In this document: positions 20,779 through 32,487 of the stretch, one piece after another
Layout: each line of letters opens with the position of its first letter
Numbering within the stretch: the stretch's first letter is position 1
Source: Hyphomicrobiales bacterium
GTDB lineage: Bacteria > Pseudomonadota > Alphaproteobacteria > Rhizobiales > Rhizobiaceae
Direction: 5' to 3'
Length of the DNA: 35,810 nt
Assembly: GCA_900473175.1 (NCBI GenBank)
Contig: UCKM01000026.1
Location: forward strand, 1-35,810
Made by a program: the position numbers and the translations under genes
The notes under the pieces: model-generated
What the model saw: the letters and a program-made list of their open reading frames with translations, nothing else
Database searches by the model: none
What the model was told of the DNA's origin: nothing

Positions 20779-21905
20779 GGACGCACTCCTTTTTTGAATT
20801 TTTCCACGCTTTGGCCGGTTGCAATAGCCTCTGCAAGGTCCGCAAGCAACCTTGTAGCCTCTGGTTTGCCGGTGCCGCGAGCCTTTTCCGCGGTCAATGC
20901 CAGCCGATCGGGCTCGTTCATGGCGCTGGTCAAGATTGCGGCGATGCGCTGCGGAGAAAGATCGGACTGCTTGATGACATCGGCGCCGCCGGCCGCGGCG
21001 AGCGCTGCCGCATTGGCCGCCTGATCATGATCGAGCGCATGCGGAAAAGGCACGAGGATTGCTGGCCGTCCGATTGCAGCAATTTCCGAAACTGTCGACG
21101 CGCCAGAGCGCGACAGAACGAAATGCGCGTCTGCGATCCTGTGCGGCATATCCCTGAAGAATGGCGCGACTTCGGCGTTGATGCCAAGTGATGCATAAGC
21201 CTGCCGGACCTTCGCCTCGTCTTCGGCGCGGGCTTGTTGGGTAACCACCAGGCGTGCACGCTCTTCTGGCGCCAGCAACTTGATCGCAGCCGGAATGGCT
21301 GTGGAAAAATATTGTGCACCCTGACTGCCGCCAAAAACCAGAAAGCGGAACGGCTGCGGTGCTCGCGATGGCGTGTACACCTTCTTGCCGACCTCCGCCA
21401 GAACTTCGGGACGCACCGGATTGCCGGTCACGACGGTCTTCTTCCCGAAAGGGCCGCCGTTATCCGGCAAAAAGCCGCCCGCAATGGCATTCACCCTTGC
21501 GGCAAGCGCCTTGTTGGCCCGGCCCATCACCGCGTTCTGCTCATGGACCAGCGTAGGGATTTTCAGTGCGCTCGCCGCATAAAGCGGTGGCAAGGTCGGA
21601 TAGCCGCCAAAACCGGCAACAAGCTTCGGCTTGATCGACCGGAACAATCTGCGGGAATCGAGATTGCCGAGCCATAATGTCCAGAATGTCTTTGCCAGCG
21701 AAAACGGATTGCGCCCGCCAATGGTGGCCGAGCGGACCACATGAATTTTCTTCGCCGGAAAGGCGCCGGTGAACCGTTCAGCCCGGTCGTCGGTGGCAAG
21801 ATGCACTTCCCAGTCACGCGCAATCAGCTCATGTGCCAACGCCTGGGCAGGAAAGAGATGGCCGCCGGTTCCACCGGCGGCGAGAAAGATAACCCCCTTC
21901 GACAT
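20775..21905 (-). CDS. murG: MurG, lipid II-forming GlcNAc transferase
   Basis: Peripheral membrane glycosyltransferase that converts lipid I to lipid II on the cytoplasmic face. The 376-residue GT28 protein shows the N-terminal glycine loop GGTGGHLFP (11-19), [14 protein letters not shown], the second loop [12 protein letters not shown] and the UDP-GlcNAc site [20 protein letters not shown]. It begins six bases after the ftsW stop and its stop overlaps the murC start. Confidence 0.97.
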   Translation of the reverse strand: MSKGVIFLAAGGTGGHLFPAQALAHELIARDWEVHLATDDRAERFTGAFPAKKIHVVRSATIGGRNPFSLAKTFWTLWLGNLDSRRLFRSIKPKLVAGFGGYPTLPPLYAASALKIPTLVHEQNAVMGRANKALAARVNAIAGGFLPDNGGPFGKKTVVTGNPVRPEVLAEVGKKVYTPSRAPQPFRFLVFGGSQGAQYFSTAIPAAIKLLAPEERARLVVTQQARAEDEAKVRQAYASLGINAEVAPFFRDMPHRIADAHFVLSRSGASTVSEIAAIGRPAILVPFPHALDHDQAANAAALAAAGGADVIKQSDLSPQRIAAILTSAMNEPDRLALTAEKARGTGKPEATRLLADLAEAIATGQSVEKFKKGVRP

Positions 21906-21911
21906 CGACGC

Positions 21912-23066
21912 TCAGACCGCTCCCGCCAGGGATGGCATCTTGGAATCCAGCGTTGCCGACCGGCGGGCTTCGGGTCTGCGCCGCGTCAATGCAAGCAGCA
22001 GTCCGGTCGAAATCGCTACCGATATGAGCGACGAGCCGCCATAGGAAATGAATGGCAGGGTCATGCCCTTGGCAGGCATCAGATGCAGGTTCACCGAAAT
22101 ATTGATGATCGATTGGAAACCGAACAGGATGACCAGACCTGAAATGGCAAGACGGGTGAAATCGTCACGCTCCTTCAGCGCGATGGAGAGGCCACGAATG
22201 ACGATGAAGGCAAAGATCAGGACGATGAGCAGGCAGAGCGCAATCCCGTATTCCTCTGCCGTAACCGAGAAGATGAAGTCGGTATGGCTGTCGGGAATGA
22301 TGCGCTTGATCGTCCCCTCTCCCGGTCCCTGGCCGAACCAGCCGCCACGTATGATGGCTTCGCGGCCGGCATCGACCTGGAATGTATCGCCTTCGCCCGT
22401 GAGAAACCGGTCGATACGTCCGGCAACGTGCGGGAATACAGTGTAGGCGCCGAAGAAACCGACCATACCGAGCACACCGAGACTGATGATCCACAGCCAG
22501 GGGACGCCAGCCATGAAAAACATCGCGCCCCACGTGCCGGCGGTCAGGATCGTCTGACCAAGATCTGGCTGCGCCACCAACAGCGCGGCAACAACGCCAA
22601 ACAGCACCATGGAGAAGAAGTTGCCGGGAATGTCCTTGCGGCGCTCGTTCTCGGCGAACAGCCATGCGCACACGATCACAAAGGCGGGTTTCATGAATTC
22701 CGACGGCTGTATGGAAATCCCTGCCAGCGACACCCACCGCCGCGCGCCCTTGACCTCAATGCCGAAGAACAGCGCGCCAACCATCGCTACAAGGGCCACA
22801 CCAAGCAGAATGATGGCGAAGCGCCGGATCGTGCGGGGCGCCATGAATGAGACAGCAAACATGACGAAGACCGCAGGTACCATGAACATCGACTGGTGCT
22901 TGACGAAGTAGAAGCTTTCAAGGCCGATGCGCTCAGCCACGGCAGGGCTCGCAGCAAATGAAAGCAGGATGCCGAGGCCCATCAAAGTCAGGCAGGCTGC
23001 AAGGAGAAAACGATCGATCGTCCACCACCAATCGGCTACGGGACCACGGTCAACACGGCTTACCAT
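21912..23066 (-). CDS. ftsW: Peptidoglycan glycosyltransferase FtsW
   Basis: SEDS-family membrane polymerase acting with FtsI at the septum. The 384-residue protein has about ten transmembrane helices; the family segments KHQSMFMVPA, GARRWVSLAGISIQPSEFMK, LLVAQPDLGQTIL, the VTAEEYGI block (Glu in the conserved A-E-x-G) and PFISYGGSSLISV are all present. The start codon overlaps the murD stop by one base (TGATG). The short C-terminus after the last helix is Arg-rich. Confidence 0.97.
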   Translation of the reverse strand: MVSRVDRGPVADWWWTIDRFLLAACLTLMGLGILLSFAASPAVAERIGLESFYFVKHQSMFMVPAVFVMFAVSFMAPRTIRRFAIILLGVALVAMVGALFFGIEVKGARRWVSLAGISIQPSEFMKPAFVIVCAWLFAENERRKDIPGNFFSMVLFGVVAALLVAQPDLGQTILTAGTWGAMFFMAGVPWLWIISLGVLGMVGFFGAYTVFPHVAGRIDRFLTGEGDTFQVDAGREAIIRGGWFGQGPGEGTIKRIIPDSHTDFIFSVTAEEYGIALCLLIVLIFAFIVIRGLSIALKERDDFTRLAISGLVILFGFQSIINISVNLHLMPAKGMTLPFISYGGSSLISVAISTGLLLALTRRRPEARRSATLDSKMPSLAGAV

Positions 23067-24466
23067 CAGCTTATGCCCCCAATCGGTGATGCGCCCGCAA
23101 GCGCGAATACGGCGGAGCGGAATGCCTCGCCGCGCTTCTCGAAATTCTGAAACTGGTCGAAACTGGCGCAGGCCGGCGAAAGCAGAACGACGGGCTCACT
23201 CGAGCCGTCGCTGGCCGCATCGCGCGCCGCGTGCTCGACAGCGGCCGAAATCGTGCCGGATATTTCGAAAGGTGCCGCATCGCCCAATGTCGCGGCGAAC
23301 TGCGGCGCGGCCTCGCCGATCAGGTAGGCCTTGGCGATGCGTGGGAAGAACCCCGAAAGCGATGCAATGCCGCCTTCCTTTGGCAAACCGCCGGCAATCC
23401 AGTATATGCGTGGAAACGATGACAGGGCGGGTGCTGCCGCATCGGCATTCGTCGCCTTGGAATCGTTGACGAACAGCGTTTTGCCGAGCCTCGCGACCTG
23501 CTCCATGCGATGAGCGAGACCGGGAAAGGTCTTGAGACCGGCATTGATCTCATCGACGGACAGGCCAACCGCGCGGCAGGCCGCGAACGCCGCAAGGGCA
23601 TTCTGCGCATTGTGTTCGCCGCGCAGCGAACCGATGCCAGCGAGGGAGGAAACGATGGCTGTGTCGCCATTCCTGGCGTATGCGAGATTGGACCCTTCAG
23701 CAAAATAACCGTTGCGGATTGGCATGCGCTTGGAAATGCGGATCACGGGCTTGCCAGTGCGCTCGAGCCGGTCAGCGATGCTTGCGCAATAGCTGTCATC
23801 GACGCCGACAATCGCTGTCTTGCTCCCCGCAACGAGCCGTTCCTTGATGTCGGCATAGTGCTGCATCGTGCCGTGCCGGTCGAGATGGTCAGGCGTCAGG
23901 TTGAGGAGAATGCCAGCCGTCGGATTGAGCGATGGCGCGAGATCGATCTGATACGACGAGCACTCCACGACATAGAAACGGCCGTCCGCGGGTGGCTCCA
24001 GCGTCATGACCGCTGTTCCTATATTGCCGCCAAGCTGCATGTCGCGGCCCGAGGCCTTGATGATGTGGGCGATCAGGGCCGTTGTGGTGGATTTGCCATT
24101 GGTACCGGTAATGGCGATGAACGGACTATCCTTCCCGGCAAGATTGCGTTCACGCACGAATAGCTCGACGTCGCCAATGATCTCGACGCTTGCGGCCCTT
24201 GCAAGATCAACGGTCCAGTGGGGCCGTGGATGGGTCAGTGGCACGCCGGGCGACAAGACAAAGGCCGAGAACTGCTTCCAGTCGATCTGCCTGAGGTCTC
24301 CGGTGTCTATGCCGGCTTCCTGCGCTCGCTTCACACTGTCGGGATTATCATCCCAGGCGATGACCTTCGCACCGCCAGCCACAATCGCCTGCGCCGTTGC
24401 AATGCCCGAACCGCCGAGCCCGAAGAGCGCGACAGTCTTGTCCTTCATGGAGTGGGCGGCGATCAT
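23066..24466 (-). CDS. murD: UDP-N-acetylmuramoylalanine--D-glutamate ligase MurD
   Basis: Adds D-Glu to UDP-MurNAc-L-Ala. The 466-residue Mur ligase has an N-terminal domain with [17 protein letters not shown], the ATP loop GTNGKST at 121-127, [34 protein letters not shown] and [20 protein letters not shown] near the end. The ATG at 24466 was taken; Met7 (24448) is an alternative. It starts seven bases after the mraY stop. Confidence 0.97.
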   Translation of the reverse strand: MIAAHSMKDKTVALFGLGGSGIATAQAIVAGGAKVIAWDDNPDSVKRAQEAGIDTGDLRQIDWKQFSAFVLSPGVPLTHPRPHWTVDLARAASVEIIGDVELFVRERNLAGKDSPFIAITGTNGKSTTTALIAHIIKASGRDMQLGGNIGTAVMTLEPPADGRFYVVECSSYQIDLAPSLNPTAGILLNLTPDHLDRHGTMQHYADIKERLVAGSKTAIVGVDDSYCASIADRLERTGKPVIRISKRMPIRNGYFAEGSNLAYARNGDTAIVSSLAGIGSLRGEHNAQNALAAFAACRAVGLSVDEINAGLKTFPGLAHRMEQVARLGKTLFVNDSKATNADAAAPALSSFPRIYWIAGGLPKEGGIASLSGFFPRIAKAYLIGEAAPQFAATLGDAAPFEISGTISAAVEHAARDAASDGSSEPVVLLSPACASFDQFQNFEKRGEAFRSAVFALAGASPIGGIS

Positions 24467-24473
24467 CCGAAGC

Positions 24474-25556
24474 CTATCTGAGCTTGAGTGTGGAAAGGCC
24501 GATCAGCGCGAGGATCACGGCTATGATCCAGAAACGGATCACCACCTGGCTCTCGGTCCAGCCCTTCTTTTCGAAATGGTGATGAATGGGCGCCATCAGG
24601 AATACACGCTTGCCGGTCATCTTGAATGAAGCCACCTGAATGATCACGGACATGGCTTCCATGACGAAGACGCCGCCGATGATGGCAAGGACGATCTCGT
24701 GCTTGGTGGCGACAGCCACTGCCCCAATAAGCCCCCCCAGCGCCAGAGACCCCGTATCACCCATGAAAATGGCCGCAGGCGGCGCATTGAACCAGAGGAA
24801 GCCAAGCCCGGCTCCGATAACCGAGCCAAGAACAACAGCAAGTTCGCCAGTGCCAGGGACGAAGTGAATTTGCAGATAATCGGCGAATATCGCATTGCCG
24901 GAGAGGTAGGCGATCACCCCGAACGAGGCAGCAGCAATCATCACCGGCACCGTGGCGAGCCCGTCGAGCCCGTCAGTGAAATTCACCGCATTGCCGGCGC
25001 CGACCATGACGAAGGCCGCGAATGGAATAAAGAAGATGCCGAGATTGAGGATCAGCTGCTTGGCAAACGGAAATGTCAGCGACGAGGAAAAGGGCTCTTG
25101 CCCCGCCCACATGATCGCAAGACCGGCAAGCCCGGCGACCAGGAACTCGATGCCAAGCCGCGCCCGCGCTGAAAATCCCTTGAACGTCTGTTTGCTGACT
25201 TTCAGATAATCATCATAGAAACCGATCGCCCCAAAGAATAGGGCAACGAGAAGAACGATCCAGACATAGACATTCGACCAATTGGCCCACAGCAGCGATG
25301 AGAGCAAGATGCCGGTCATGATCATCAGGCCGCCCATGGTGGGCGTCCCGGCTTTCTTGAAATGCGTTTGCGGACCATCGGCGCGGATGGGTTGGCCGCG
25401 ACCCTGCCGTATGCGCAGCGAATCGATGATGCGCGGACCAAACAGGAAGACTATCAGCGCCGATGTGATCAGCGCACCGCCGGTCCTGAACGTGATGTAG
25501 CGGAACACGTTGAGAAACTGAATATGTTCCGCCAGGCCGGCGAGATAATAAAGCAT
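24474..25556 (-). CDS. mraY: MraY, phospho-MurNAc-pentapeptide transferase
   Basis: Integral membrane enzyme that loads the pentapeptide on undecaprenyl phosphate (lipid I). The 360-residue protein has ten predicted helices, KAGTPTMGG (69-76), the catalytic aspartates in FYDDYLK (113-119) and the NFTDGLDGL motif (192-200), and the HHHFEKKGW segment near the C-terminus. It lies 25 bp after murF. Confidence 0.98.
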   Translation of the reverse strand: MLYYLAGLAEHIQFLNVFRYITFRTGGALITSALIVFLFGPRIIDSLRIRQGRGQPIRADGPQTHFKKAGTPTMGGLMIMTGILLSSLLWANWSNVYVWIVLLVALFFGAIGFYDDYLKVSKQTFKGFSARARLGIEFLVAGLAGLAIMWAGQEPFSSSLTFPFAKQLILNLGIFFIPFAAFVMVGAGNAVNFTDGLDGLATVPVMIAAASFGVIAYLSGNAIFADYLQIHFVPGTGELAVVLGSVIGAGLGFLWFNAPPAAIFMGDTGSLALGGLIGAVAVATKHEIVLAIIGGVFVMEAMSVIIQVASFKMTGKRVFLMAPIHHHFEKKGWTESQVVIRFWIIAVILALIGLSTLKLR

Positions 25557-25581
25557 ACCGTTAAATCCCCATCCCGCTGGC

Positions 25582-27015
25582 TTACTCGGCTGGACCGGCA
25601 GGCTCGGCGGCGTTGTATTTCTGCAAGAGTGTCTTCACGATCTGGGAGAATCCTGTCCCCTTGGACGACTTGATCATGATCACGTCTCCAGCCCGGATCG
25701 TTTTCAGCAATTGCGGTTGCAGTTCGTCTACGCTCTGCCTGTATTCGGCATGAAATTCAACCGGCATGGCCGCCTTGAGCGCGGCCATTTCCGGCCCGCC
25801 GAGAAAAACCATGTTGATATTGTTGGCCGCGATAACCGGCGCCAGTTCCGCATGCAGTTTTGGCGCCTGCTTGCCGAGTTCAAGCATGTCGCCAAGCACA
25901 GCAATACGCCGTCCGCGGCCGGTGAGCGTCGCTGTGGACAGAAGTTCGATGGCAGCACGCATTGACGCCGGGTTGGCATTGTAGCTCTCATCGATCACCG
26001 TGAACGATCCCTTGGCAATCTGAAGCGTGTGTCGGGCACCCCGCCCGCTCTCCGGCCGAAGTGTGGCCAGCGCCAAGGTGACTTTCGCGAGGTCGGCTCC
26101 GGTCAGATGGGCTGCGCCAAGCACGGCAAGGACGTTCTGTGCGATATGGCGACCGGGCGCTCCGACCTTGATGACCGCTTCCTCACCGGCGAGGCGCGCT
26201 GTCATGCACGAGCATTCGTCGTGAAGCTTCAGCTTGGTCAGGGAGTAATCGGCACGCACGTTCTCGCCAAACGTCTTGATGTGCTCGACGCCCGCTTGCA
26301 GCGCCAGCTTTTCGAGCAGTTTGAAATGTTTGTCATCGCGGTTAAGCAGCGCGTAACCACCAGGGACCAGCCCTTCGAAGATCTCGGCCTTGGCGGTCGC
26401 AATTTCCTGGAGATTCTTGAAATGGCCGAGATGCGCGGGCGCAATCAGCGTGATCAGCGCCACATGGGGCCGCACCATCTTTACCAGAGGACGGATTTCG
26501 TCCGCATGATTCATGCCGATTTCGAAAACGCCGTAGTCGGTGTCAGCCGGCATGCGGGCGAGCGTTAGCGGCACGCCCCAATGGTTATTGAATGATGCGA
26601 CGGAAGCATGAACCTTTCCTGCTCCGGCAAGGACATGCCGCAATGCTTCCTTGGTCGTTGTTTTCCCGACTGATCCCGTCACGGCAATGATCTGTGCATG
26701 GGAGCGTGCGCGTGAGGCAAGTCCGAGCCGCGTCATCGCCGAGAGCACGTCGTCAACGACGATCATGGGCGCCTTCAACTTGCCAAGCGCCGGTAATTTG
26801 GCTTCGGCTACAACCAGGAGCGCCGCGCCTGCGGCAACTGCTGCTGTGGCGAAATCATGCCCGTCGAGCGCGTCGCCCTTGATGGCAAAGAATGCCTCGC
26901 CTTTGCGCAATGTACGCGTGTCAATGGATATGCCGGTGATCCCCTCGGGAAGTTCCCCGACTGGCCTGCCATGCATGGCCTCGATCATCGCATCGGAGGT
27001 CCAGAGCAGGTTCAT
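25582..27015 (-). CDS. murF: UDP-N-acetylmuramoyl-tripeptide--D-alanyl-D-alanine ligase MurF
   Basis: Adds the D-Ala-D-Ala dipeptide made by Ddl, completing the pentapeptide. The 477-residue protein has the N-terminal domain with [20 protein letters not shown], the ATP loop TGSVGKTT (113-120), [25 protein letters not shown] and [13 protein letters not shown] in the central domain. The ATG overlaps the murE stop by four bases. Confidence 0.97.
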   Translation of the reverse strand: MNLLWTSDAMIEAMHGRPVGELPEGITGISIDTRTLRKGEAFFAIKGDALDGHDFATAAVAAGAALLVVAEAKLPALGKLKAPMIVVDDVLSAMTRLGLASRARSHAQIIAVTGSVGKTTTKEALRHVLAGAGKVHASVASFNNHWGVPLTLARMPADTDYGVFEIGMNHADEIRPLVKMVRPHVALITLIAPAHLGHFKNLQEIATAKAEIFEGLVPGGYALLNRDDKHFKLLEKLALQAGVEHIKTFGENVRADYSLTKLKLHDECSCMTARLAGEEAVIKVGAPGRHIAQNVLAVLGAAHLTGADLAKVTLALATLRPESGRGARHTLQIAKGSFTVIDESYNANPASMRAAIELLSTATLTGRGRRIAVLGDMLELGKQAPKLHAELAPVIAANNINMVFLGGPEMAALKAAMPVEFHAEYRQSVDELQPQLLKTIRAGDVIMIKSSKGTGFSQIVKTLLQKYNAAEPAGPAE

Positions 27016-28481
27016 GCACCGCTCTCCCGCGCGAGGCGGTCTTTCAACGCCTGTCCGACCTCGGTGTGATCGGAAAATGGCAGCACGACATCCCCCACGG
27101 TCTGCCCTTCCTCGTGGCCCTTGCCGGCGACAATCAGCGTGTCGCCCGATTTCATCATGGCGACAGCCTCACGGATGGCTTCACGGCGGTCGGGAATTTC
27201 GCGGGCGCCGGGCGCTGCCGCGAGTATCTCGGAACGGATCGTGGCAGGCACCTCCGAACGTGGGTTGTCATCGGTCACGATCACGACATCGGCGAGGCGC
27301 GTGGCGATCTCGCCCATCATCGGGCGCTTGCCCTTGTCGCGATCGCCGCCGCAGCCAAACACCACGATCACGCGGCCCGTCGTGAAGGGCCGCACAGAGG
27401 CGAGGACATTTTCGAGCGCATCGGGCTTATGCGCATAGTCAACATAGGCAGGCGCGCCTTCCTCGGTCGCACCGACGAGATCGAGCCGGCCAGGCGCACC
27501 TTTCAGCCTTTCGAGACCCCGCACGGCAGCAGCGGCCGGAACGCCCGTGGCAATGGCAAGGCCAGCAGCGACCAGCCCGTTCGCCACCTGGAAATCGCCG
27601 GCCAGCGGCAAGGTGATCTCGTAAATTTCACCGGCAATGTGCATTTCGACGTGCTGGCGGAAGCGTTCATGTTCGACGCGCTTCAACGTAATGAAGTCAC
27701 CCTTGCGGCCAACGGTCAGCACCTTGCATCCGGCCTGGGTCGCAGCCGCAATGGTCGGCTTGGAAAATGCATCATCGGCAAAGATGACGGCGGGCGCGCC
27801 CTTCGGCAAAAGCTCGGTGAAGAGCCGCAACTTGGCCGCATGATATTCTTCAACCGTCGGATGATAGTCCATATGATCACGGCCGAGATTGGTGAAGGCG
27901 CCTGCGGACAGGCGAACGCCATCAAGCCTCCGCTGGTCCAGACCATGAGATGAGGCTTCCATGGCCGCGTGGGTCACGCCTTCCTCAACAAGTTCGCGCA
28001 GCAATTTGTGCAGTTCAACCGGATCTGGCGTTGTCAGTGAGCCATAGTCGTCACGTTTCGGCGAGACGACACCTGTTGTGCCGATACTGGCCGAAGCGAA
28101 GCCGGCTTGCGCCCAGATCTGGCGCGTAAACGAGGCAACGGAGGTCTTGCCGCTCGTCCCGGTGATGGCAACCATGATATCCGGCTGCAGCTTGTAAAAA
28201 CTGGCAGCCGCCAGCGCCAGGGTGCGGCGAGGATCATCGACGTAAATGATCGGGACGGCGATTTTGCCGAGTTTCGCGCCTTTGGAGGTAACGATCACGG
28301 CCGCGCCACGGGCTGCGGCATCGGCGGCATAAGTGGCGCCATCCGCCTTGGAACCTTTGAGGGCGGCAAAGAGGAATCCTCGCTCCACCTTCCGGGAGTC
28401 CGACGTCAACCCACTGATCATCCTCTCTCCGAGTTCGGAGATGGCGAGATCGGGAATGCCGTTCAGATCTTTCAGTTGCAT
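27012..28481 (-). CDS. murE: UDP-MurNAc-tripeptide ligase MurE, meso-diaminopimelate-adding
   Basis: Adds meso-diaminopimelate as the third residue. From the ATG at 28481 the protein has 489 residues. The P-loop GTSGKT is at about 108-113, [19 protein letters not shown] and [15 protein letters not shown] are family blocks, and DNPR at 405-408 is the signature for meso-DAP rather than lysine. The start gives the usual N-terminus (MQLKDL); an ATG six codons earlier (28499) and a TTG at 28550 are alternatives and none has a strong ribosome site. The gene follows ftsI by 125 bp. Confidence 0.96.
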   Translation of the reverse strand: MQLKDLNGIPDLAISELGERMISGLTSDSRKVERGFLFAALKGSKADGATYAADAAARGAAVIVTSKGAKLGKIAVPIIYVDDPRRTLALAAASFYKLQPDIMVAITGTSGKTSVASFTRQIWAQAGFASASIGTTGVVSPKRDDYGSLTTPDPVELHKLLRELVEEGVTHAAMEASSHGLDQRRLDGVRLSAGAFTNLGRDHMDYHPTVEEYHAAKLRLFTELLPKGAPAVIFADDAFSKPTIAAATQAGCKVLTVGRKGDFITLKRVEHERFRQHVEMHIAGEIYEITLPLAGDFQVANGLVAAGLAIATGVPAAAAVRGLERLKGAPGRLDLVGATEEGAPAYVDYAHKPDALENVLASVRPFTTGRVIVVFGCGGDRDKGKRPMMGEIATRLADVVIVTDDNPRSEVPATIRSEILAAAPGAREIPDRREAIREAVAMMKSGDTLIVAGKGHEEGQTVGDVVLPFSDHTEVGQALKDRLARESGA

Positions 28482-28606
28482 GGCCGGACTGGAACCCATT
28501 TTAGTTGCTTTTATCCCAAAGGTCGAAGAATCATCTGTTTCCGCTCGCAAAACGCATCGTTTTGAGTCGATTCTGGGGCATTGAACTGCGAACCTGTTGA
28601 TATGCT

Positions 28607-30340
28607 CTAATCATCAAATGATACCATCGTTGGCGCGGATTCCTGCTCTTCGCGGAAGTCGGGCTGCACGCCAAGGAACGAGGCAGAGCGGCGAATGATA
28701 TCGGCGACCATCGGCGCCGCATTCATGCCGGCGGTTGCGCCCACCTTGCCTTCCTCGGGCTTGGGCTCGTCAATGATCGTCAGCACGACATATTGGGGCT
28801 TGTCGATCGGAAAGGCCGCGACGAACGCGTTGAACCGGACATCGCTCGAGTAGCGGCCGTTGATGACCTTTTCAGCGGTACCCGTCTTGCCGCCAACCCG
28901 GTAGCCTTTGACGTTGGCGCGTGATCCCGATCCGCCTGATCCCGTCTCACTGTTGAGACGATAGAGGTAGCGCATGTCTTCGCTGGTCTTCTCGTTCACT
29001 ACCTGCTTGGCTACCTTGTTGGCCTCTTCAATCGTACGCGGCAAGAATGTCGGTTCGATGAGCTTGCCGCCATTCATCAGCGCGGCAGCACCGACTGCAG
29101 TCTGCAGCGGCGTCGTCGCCATGCCGTGACCGAAAGCGATGGTGATCGAGTGCACCTTCTTCCATACCTTCGGCTCCATCGGCCGCGCCACTTCCGGCAG
29201 TTCCGTCTGCATGCGGTCGAGGAGACCCATGCGGCGCAGGAATTCGCGGTGACCTTCGATGCCGACGACGTCCGCTTCCTTGGCTGAACCGATGTTGGAG
29301 GAGTAGATGAAGACCTCTGGCAGCGTCAGCATGCGATGCTTGCCGTGAAAATCACGGATCGTCTGATGGCCGATGGTGATCGGCTTGCTGGCATCGAAAG
29401 TGCTGCTGAGGCTGACCTTGCCGGAATCGAGCGCCATCGCCGTGGTGAAGCTCTTGATGGTCGAGCCCATTTCATAGGTGCCCGCCGACATGCGGTTGAG
29501 CCGGTCCTTGTCGAGCGCATTGAACGGGTTGTTCGGATCGAAATCGGGAGCGGAGGCCATTGCGAGCACTTCGCCGGTGTGAACGTTCAAGACAACCGCA
29601 CCAGCCGCAATCGCCCTGTAGCGCTGCATCGCATTGACGACAACATCGCGGACGACGTGCTGCACACGCAGGTCGATCGACAGCCGCACCGGTTCGAGCG
29701 ACCGGCTGTCGGCAAGGCCGACATCGCGCAGGTCCGACAAGCCCTGCTCGTCGATATATTTCTCCATGCCGGCAATGCCCTGATTGTCGATATTGACAAG
29801 GCCGAGGATATGCGAGGCCGTTGGCCCGCCTGGGTAGAACCTGGTCTTTTCGGTGCGGAAACCGATCCCCGGAATGCCGAGCGCCATGATCTGGCTCTTT
29901 TGTTGCGGGGTCAGCCCGCGCTTCAACCAGGCAAAGCCGGCATTGCTCTTGAGGCGGGAATAGGTCTGTTCGAAGTTGAGATCGGGCAGCACGGTCGACA
30001 AAAGCTCGATCGCCTCGTCCGGATCGATGATCTTGCGTGGTTCGGCGAAAAGCGAAGCAGTCTTGATATCGGTTGCAAGCACTTCGCCGTTGCGATCGAG
30101 AATATCAGGGCGTGCGGCAAGCACGGCGCCAGTGGGACCGTTATAGCCTGTCGTGTCTTCCTGCAGGCCGTAATAGACGAGACGACCGCCAATGATGCCG
30201 TAAACACCGATAAAACAAGCGATGGCCATGACAACGCGATTGCGCGCGCGATTGCCGGACTTCTTCCTTTTGGCATCGAGCGCAAATGTTGGCACGGTGC
30301 CCGCTTCGAGGTCGGTTTTTTTCCGCTTGATCCAGACCAT
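28607..30340 (-). CDS. ftsI: Division-specific transpeptidase FtsI (PBP3)
   Basis: Class B penicillin-binding protein that crosslinks septal peptidoglycan with FtsW. The 577-residue protein has a basic cytoplasmic start, one transmembrane helix (about 36-55), a dimerisation/pedestal domain (about 70-220) and a transpeptidase domain with catalytic Ser293 in STIK (293-296), SSN at 347-349 and KTG at 485-487. The ATG follows the ftsL TAA with no spacer. A C-terminal tail extends past the fold ([16 protein letters not shown]). Confidence 0.97.
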   Translation of the reverse strand: MVWIKRKKTDLEAGTVPTFALDAKRKKSGNRARNRVVMAIACFIGVYGIIGGRLVYYGLQEDTTGYNGPTGAVLAARPDILDRNGEVLATDIKTASLFAEPRKIIDPDEAIELLSTVLPDLNFEQTYSRLKSNAGFAWLKRGLTPQQKSQIMALGIPGIGFRTEKTRFYPGGPTASHILGLVNIDNQGIAGMEKYIDEQGLSDLRDVGLADSRSLEPVRLSIDLRVQHVVRDVVVNAMQRYRAIAAGAVVLNVHTGEVLAMASAPDFDPNNPFNALDKDRLNRMSAGTYEMGSTIKSFTTAMALDSGKVSLSSTFDASKPITIGHQTIRDFHGKHRMLTLPEVFIYSSNIGSAKEADVVGIEGHREFLRRMGLLDRMQTELPEVARPMEPKVWKKVHSITIAFGHGMATTPLQTAVGAAALMNGGKLIEPTFLPRTIEEANKVAKQVVNEKTSEDMRYLYRLNSETGSGGSGSRANVKGYRVGGKTGTAEKVINGRYSSDVRFNAFVAAFPIDKPQYVVLTIIDEPKPEEGKVGATAGMNAAPMVADIIRRSASFLGVQPDFREEQESAPTMVSFDD

Positions 30341-30778
30341 TTATTGCCTTGCCCCTTTCGGCTTCGCGCCGGGAACGACTGTTTTGCCGGCCTTGTCGAT
30401 GCTGCCGGTCATGGTTGCGTCGGTTTTGATCGCCGCTGCGGCATTGGCCTCTGTGATGATATTGCCGACATCATCAAGGCCCTCAGATGCGGGCTTGGGC
30501 TGCGGCAGGTCGTTGATCGTGACAATCTGCTGGGCTTCCATCTGCTGAAGATCGAGCTGACCCTGGAATGACTCGACGAGTTTCTGTAGACGGTTCGGCT
30601 GCGTCAGCAGGCTCCAGTCGGCCTTGAGCAAATCGATCGTGTCCCGCTCATCCGCGATCATCCGCTCGAGCTTGCTGACCTGCGCCATCTGCTTTTCAGC
30701 GTCGTGCTTGATCTTGTAGGTCACGGCGGCGGCCGCGATCATCAGTCCGATCAGTATGATGTCGAAGGTACGCAGCAC
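30341..30778 (-). CDS. ftsL: Cell division protein FtsL
   Basis: Small bitopic divisome protein. The 145-residue product has an N-terminal membrane helix (about 5-22, FDIILIGLMIAAAAVTY), a leucine-zipper-like coiled coil (about 28-75, KQMAQVSKLERMIADERDTI onwards) and a low-complexity, Ala/Lys/Pro-rich tail (about 95-145). FtsL pairs with the FtsB-type protein and FtsQ. The GTG at 30778 is supported by GAGGAG upstream and lies three bases after the rsmH stop. Assignment rests on topology and on its position between rsmH and ftsI, since FtsL is poorly conserved. Confidence 0.88.
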   Translation of the reverse strand: MLRTFDIILIGLMIAAAAVTYKIKHDAEKQMAQVSKLERMIADERDTIDLLKADWSLLTQPNRLQKLVESFQGQLDLQQMEAQQIVTINDLPQPKPASEGLDDVGNIITEANAAAAIKTDATMTGSIDKAGKTVVPGAKPKGARQ

Positions 30779-30781
30779 GGA

Positions 30782-31807
30782 TCAGCTCCTCGCCGTTTCA
30801 TGGAATATGGGCAGGTTTGGCAGGCCATAGATCGAATGATCCTCGGCGAGCGGCGGATTGTGCGTGCGGATGCCGGCGCGCAGCTTGGCTGAGCGGGCCC
30901 GCGGATTGCGCTCTGCCTCTGCGGCTGTCGGCGACACAATCCCCTTGCCGATCGGCGTGAAACTCGCAAGCCGCTGTTCGAGCTGCGGCAGATGGCGCGA
31001 GCCACCGCCTGTACCGGAGCGATCGGAAAAGAAACGTTTGACGATCCTGTCCTCGAGCGAATGGAAGGTGACCACGACCAGGCGTCCTCCCGGTTGCAAC
31101 ACACGCTCTGCCGCGTGCAAAGCCCGCACCAGCTCGCCCAGTTCATCGTTGACGAAAATGCGCAGCGCCTGGAATACCCGCGTTGCCGGGTGGATCGGCA
31201 CCTTCGGATTGCGGCCGACCAGCGCCTCGATTGCATTGGCAAGGTCGCGGGTGCGCGTGAACGGCTCGCTCGCACGGCGCTTCTCGATCATGCGCGCGAT
31301 GCGGCCCGCATGGCGCTCCTCGCCGAGAAAATTGAAAATGCGTGCGAGATCGCCGGTCTTCAGCCGATTGACCACGTCCGCGGCGCTGGGTCCCGAACTC
31401 GACATGCGCATATCGAGCGGTCCATCCTTCTGAAAAGAAAAACCACGTTCCGCCTCGTCGATCTGCATGGAAGACACACCGATGTCGAGGACGATCCCGT
31501 CCGGCACGCCACCAAGCAGCGCAACCTGGTCCAGTGTGGAAAATGTTCCCTGCACGAGCGTCAGTCGACCGGCAAGGGCTCTTTCGAGAGCGCGCCCGGC
31601 CTCGATCGCGGACGGATCGCGATCGATCGCCGTCACGGAAGCGCCGGTTTCGAGAATCCGCCTGGTATAACCGCCTGCCCCGAATGTTCCGTCGATGATC
31701 AATTGGCCGGTCGCCGGCTGGAGCGCCGCAATGACTTCTTCTAGCAGGACTGGAATGTGGCGCTCGTTTTGTCCCTTCGGGGTGGTATTGTCGCCGGGAC
31801 CCGCCAT
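30782..31807 (-). CDS. rsmH: 16S rRNA (cytosine(1402)-N4)-methyltransferase RsmH (MraW)
   Basis: SAM-dependent enzyme that methylates C1402 in the ribosomal P site. The 341-residue protein starts [20 protein letters not shown]; the SAM loop DGTFGAGG is at 39-46, [15 protein letters not shown] and [14 protein letters not shown] follow, and [16 protein letters not shown] is typical near the C-terminus. The frame is open a long way upstream, but this start matches the family and its ATG overlaps the mraZ stop by one base (TGATG). It is the second gene of the dcw cluster. Confidence 0.96.
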   Translation of the reverse strand: MAGPGDNTTPKGQNERHIPVLLEEVIAALQPATGQLIIDGTFGAGGYTRRILETGASVTAIDRDPSAIEAGRALERALAGRLTLVQGTFSTLDQVALLGGVPDGIVLDIGVSSMQIDEAERGFSFQKDGPLDMRMSSSGPSAADVVNRLKTGDLARIFNFLGEERHAGRIARMIEKRRASEPFTRTRDLANAIEALVGRNPKVPIHPATRVFQALRIFVNDELGELVRALHAAERVLQPGGRLVVVTFHSLEDRIVKRFFSDRSGTGGGSRHLPQLEQRLASFTPIGKGIVSPTAAEAERNPRARSAKLRAGIRTHNPPLAEDHSIYGLPNLPIFHETARS

Positions 31808-32271
31808 CAGCTGCTCCCCGCTGGGGTGCTCGGGTTTTCCTGTCGGCGCTTTTCCGCCAACCGCTCCCGGACCCTTGTGCGATGCGCTTCGAACTGATCC
31901 GGGTGCCACATCTGGAAATGCGTGTTGGCCCCCGCAAAGGTCACATCCGCGGAAATGCCCGTATGCTGGCGAATGAAATCCGTCACCGTTATCCGGCCAT
32001 CCGCGTCCAGCTTGAGAAATCCGCCATCCGCGTGGAGATAGAACGACATGTCGTCCGCCGTTTCCGCGAAGGGATCCTCGCTTCCCAACCGATTGTCGAA
32101 GCGCGTCAGAAGTTCCGGTCCGCCCACATCGAGCGCAGGCAGATGCAGTGAACGCAGTGCGTACAGTTCCGCGTGACCGGCCTTCTGGATAATCGAACGG
32201 AAGTGCGCCGGGACGGAAACCCGTCCCTTCGCGTCGATTCTGTTCGTGACATGTCCGAGAAACCGGTTCAC
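31807..32271 (-). CDS. mraZ: MraZ, DNA-binding regulator of the dcw operon
   Basis: AbrB-like ring-forming protein that represses or tunes its own operon by binding TGGGN repeats. From the GTG at 32271 the protein has 154 residues, beginning [20 protein letters not shown]; both halves carry the DNA-contact motif (DAKGRVSVP and DADGRITVT). The GTG start is set by homology (rhizobial MraZ starts NRFL); the frame extends 69 codons further to a TTG at 32478, through Arg-rich sequence unlike MraZ. The ribosome site is weak. The stop overlaps rsmH. An operator array and a structured leader lie upstream. Confidence 0.9.
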   Translation of the reverse strand: MNRFLGHVTNRIDAKGRVSVPAHFRSIIQKAGHAELYALRSLHLPALDVGGPELLTRFDNRLGSEDPFAETADDMSFYLHADGGFLKLDADGRITVTDFIRQHTGISADVTFAGANTHFQMWHPDQFEAHRTRVRERLAEKRRQENPSTPAGSS

Positions 32272-32342
32272 AACGCAACACCGCCGTTTCCGCTCCCAGC
32301 GCCTTGTCTGTCGGAGCCTCTTTCGTTTTCGCTTCCGCTCCA

Positions 32343-32363
32343 CGCTTCGAAGTTTTCGAAGCG
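32343..32363 (-). promoter_or_regulatory. Perfect stem-loop in the mraZ 5' leader
   Basis: A 9-bp perfect inverted repeat CGCTTCGAA / TTCGAAGCG with a 3-nt loop lies 72 bp upstream of the mraZ start, within the 216-bp stretch separating the start from the operator boxes. No T-run follows on either strand, so it does not look like a terminator. It may shape the leader RNA or be a protein-binding palindrome. Confidence 0.55.
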
Positions 32364-32487
32364 AGAGGCGCACCAGCAAACGCCAACGCTCCGGCACATT
32401 GAGCCGAATGCCAGCCTTGGCATGCCAAATCGTATTTCGGGAGACACCGTGTCGACTGAACGCTACTGATGAAATCAATCGGTATCA

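Noticed and set aside
29336-30571. A 411-codon plus-strand frame opposite ftsI and ftsL
   Set aside because: The conserved SxxK, SSN and KTG motifs prove the minus-strand frame; the plus frame is a GC-driven shadow.
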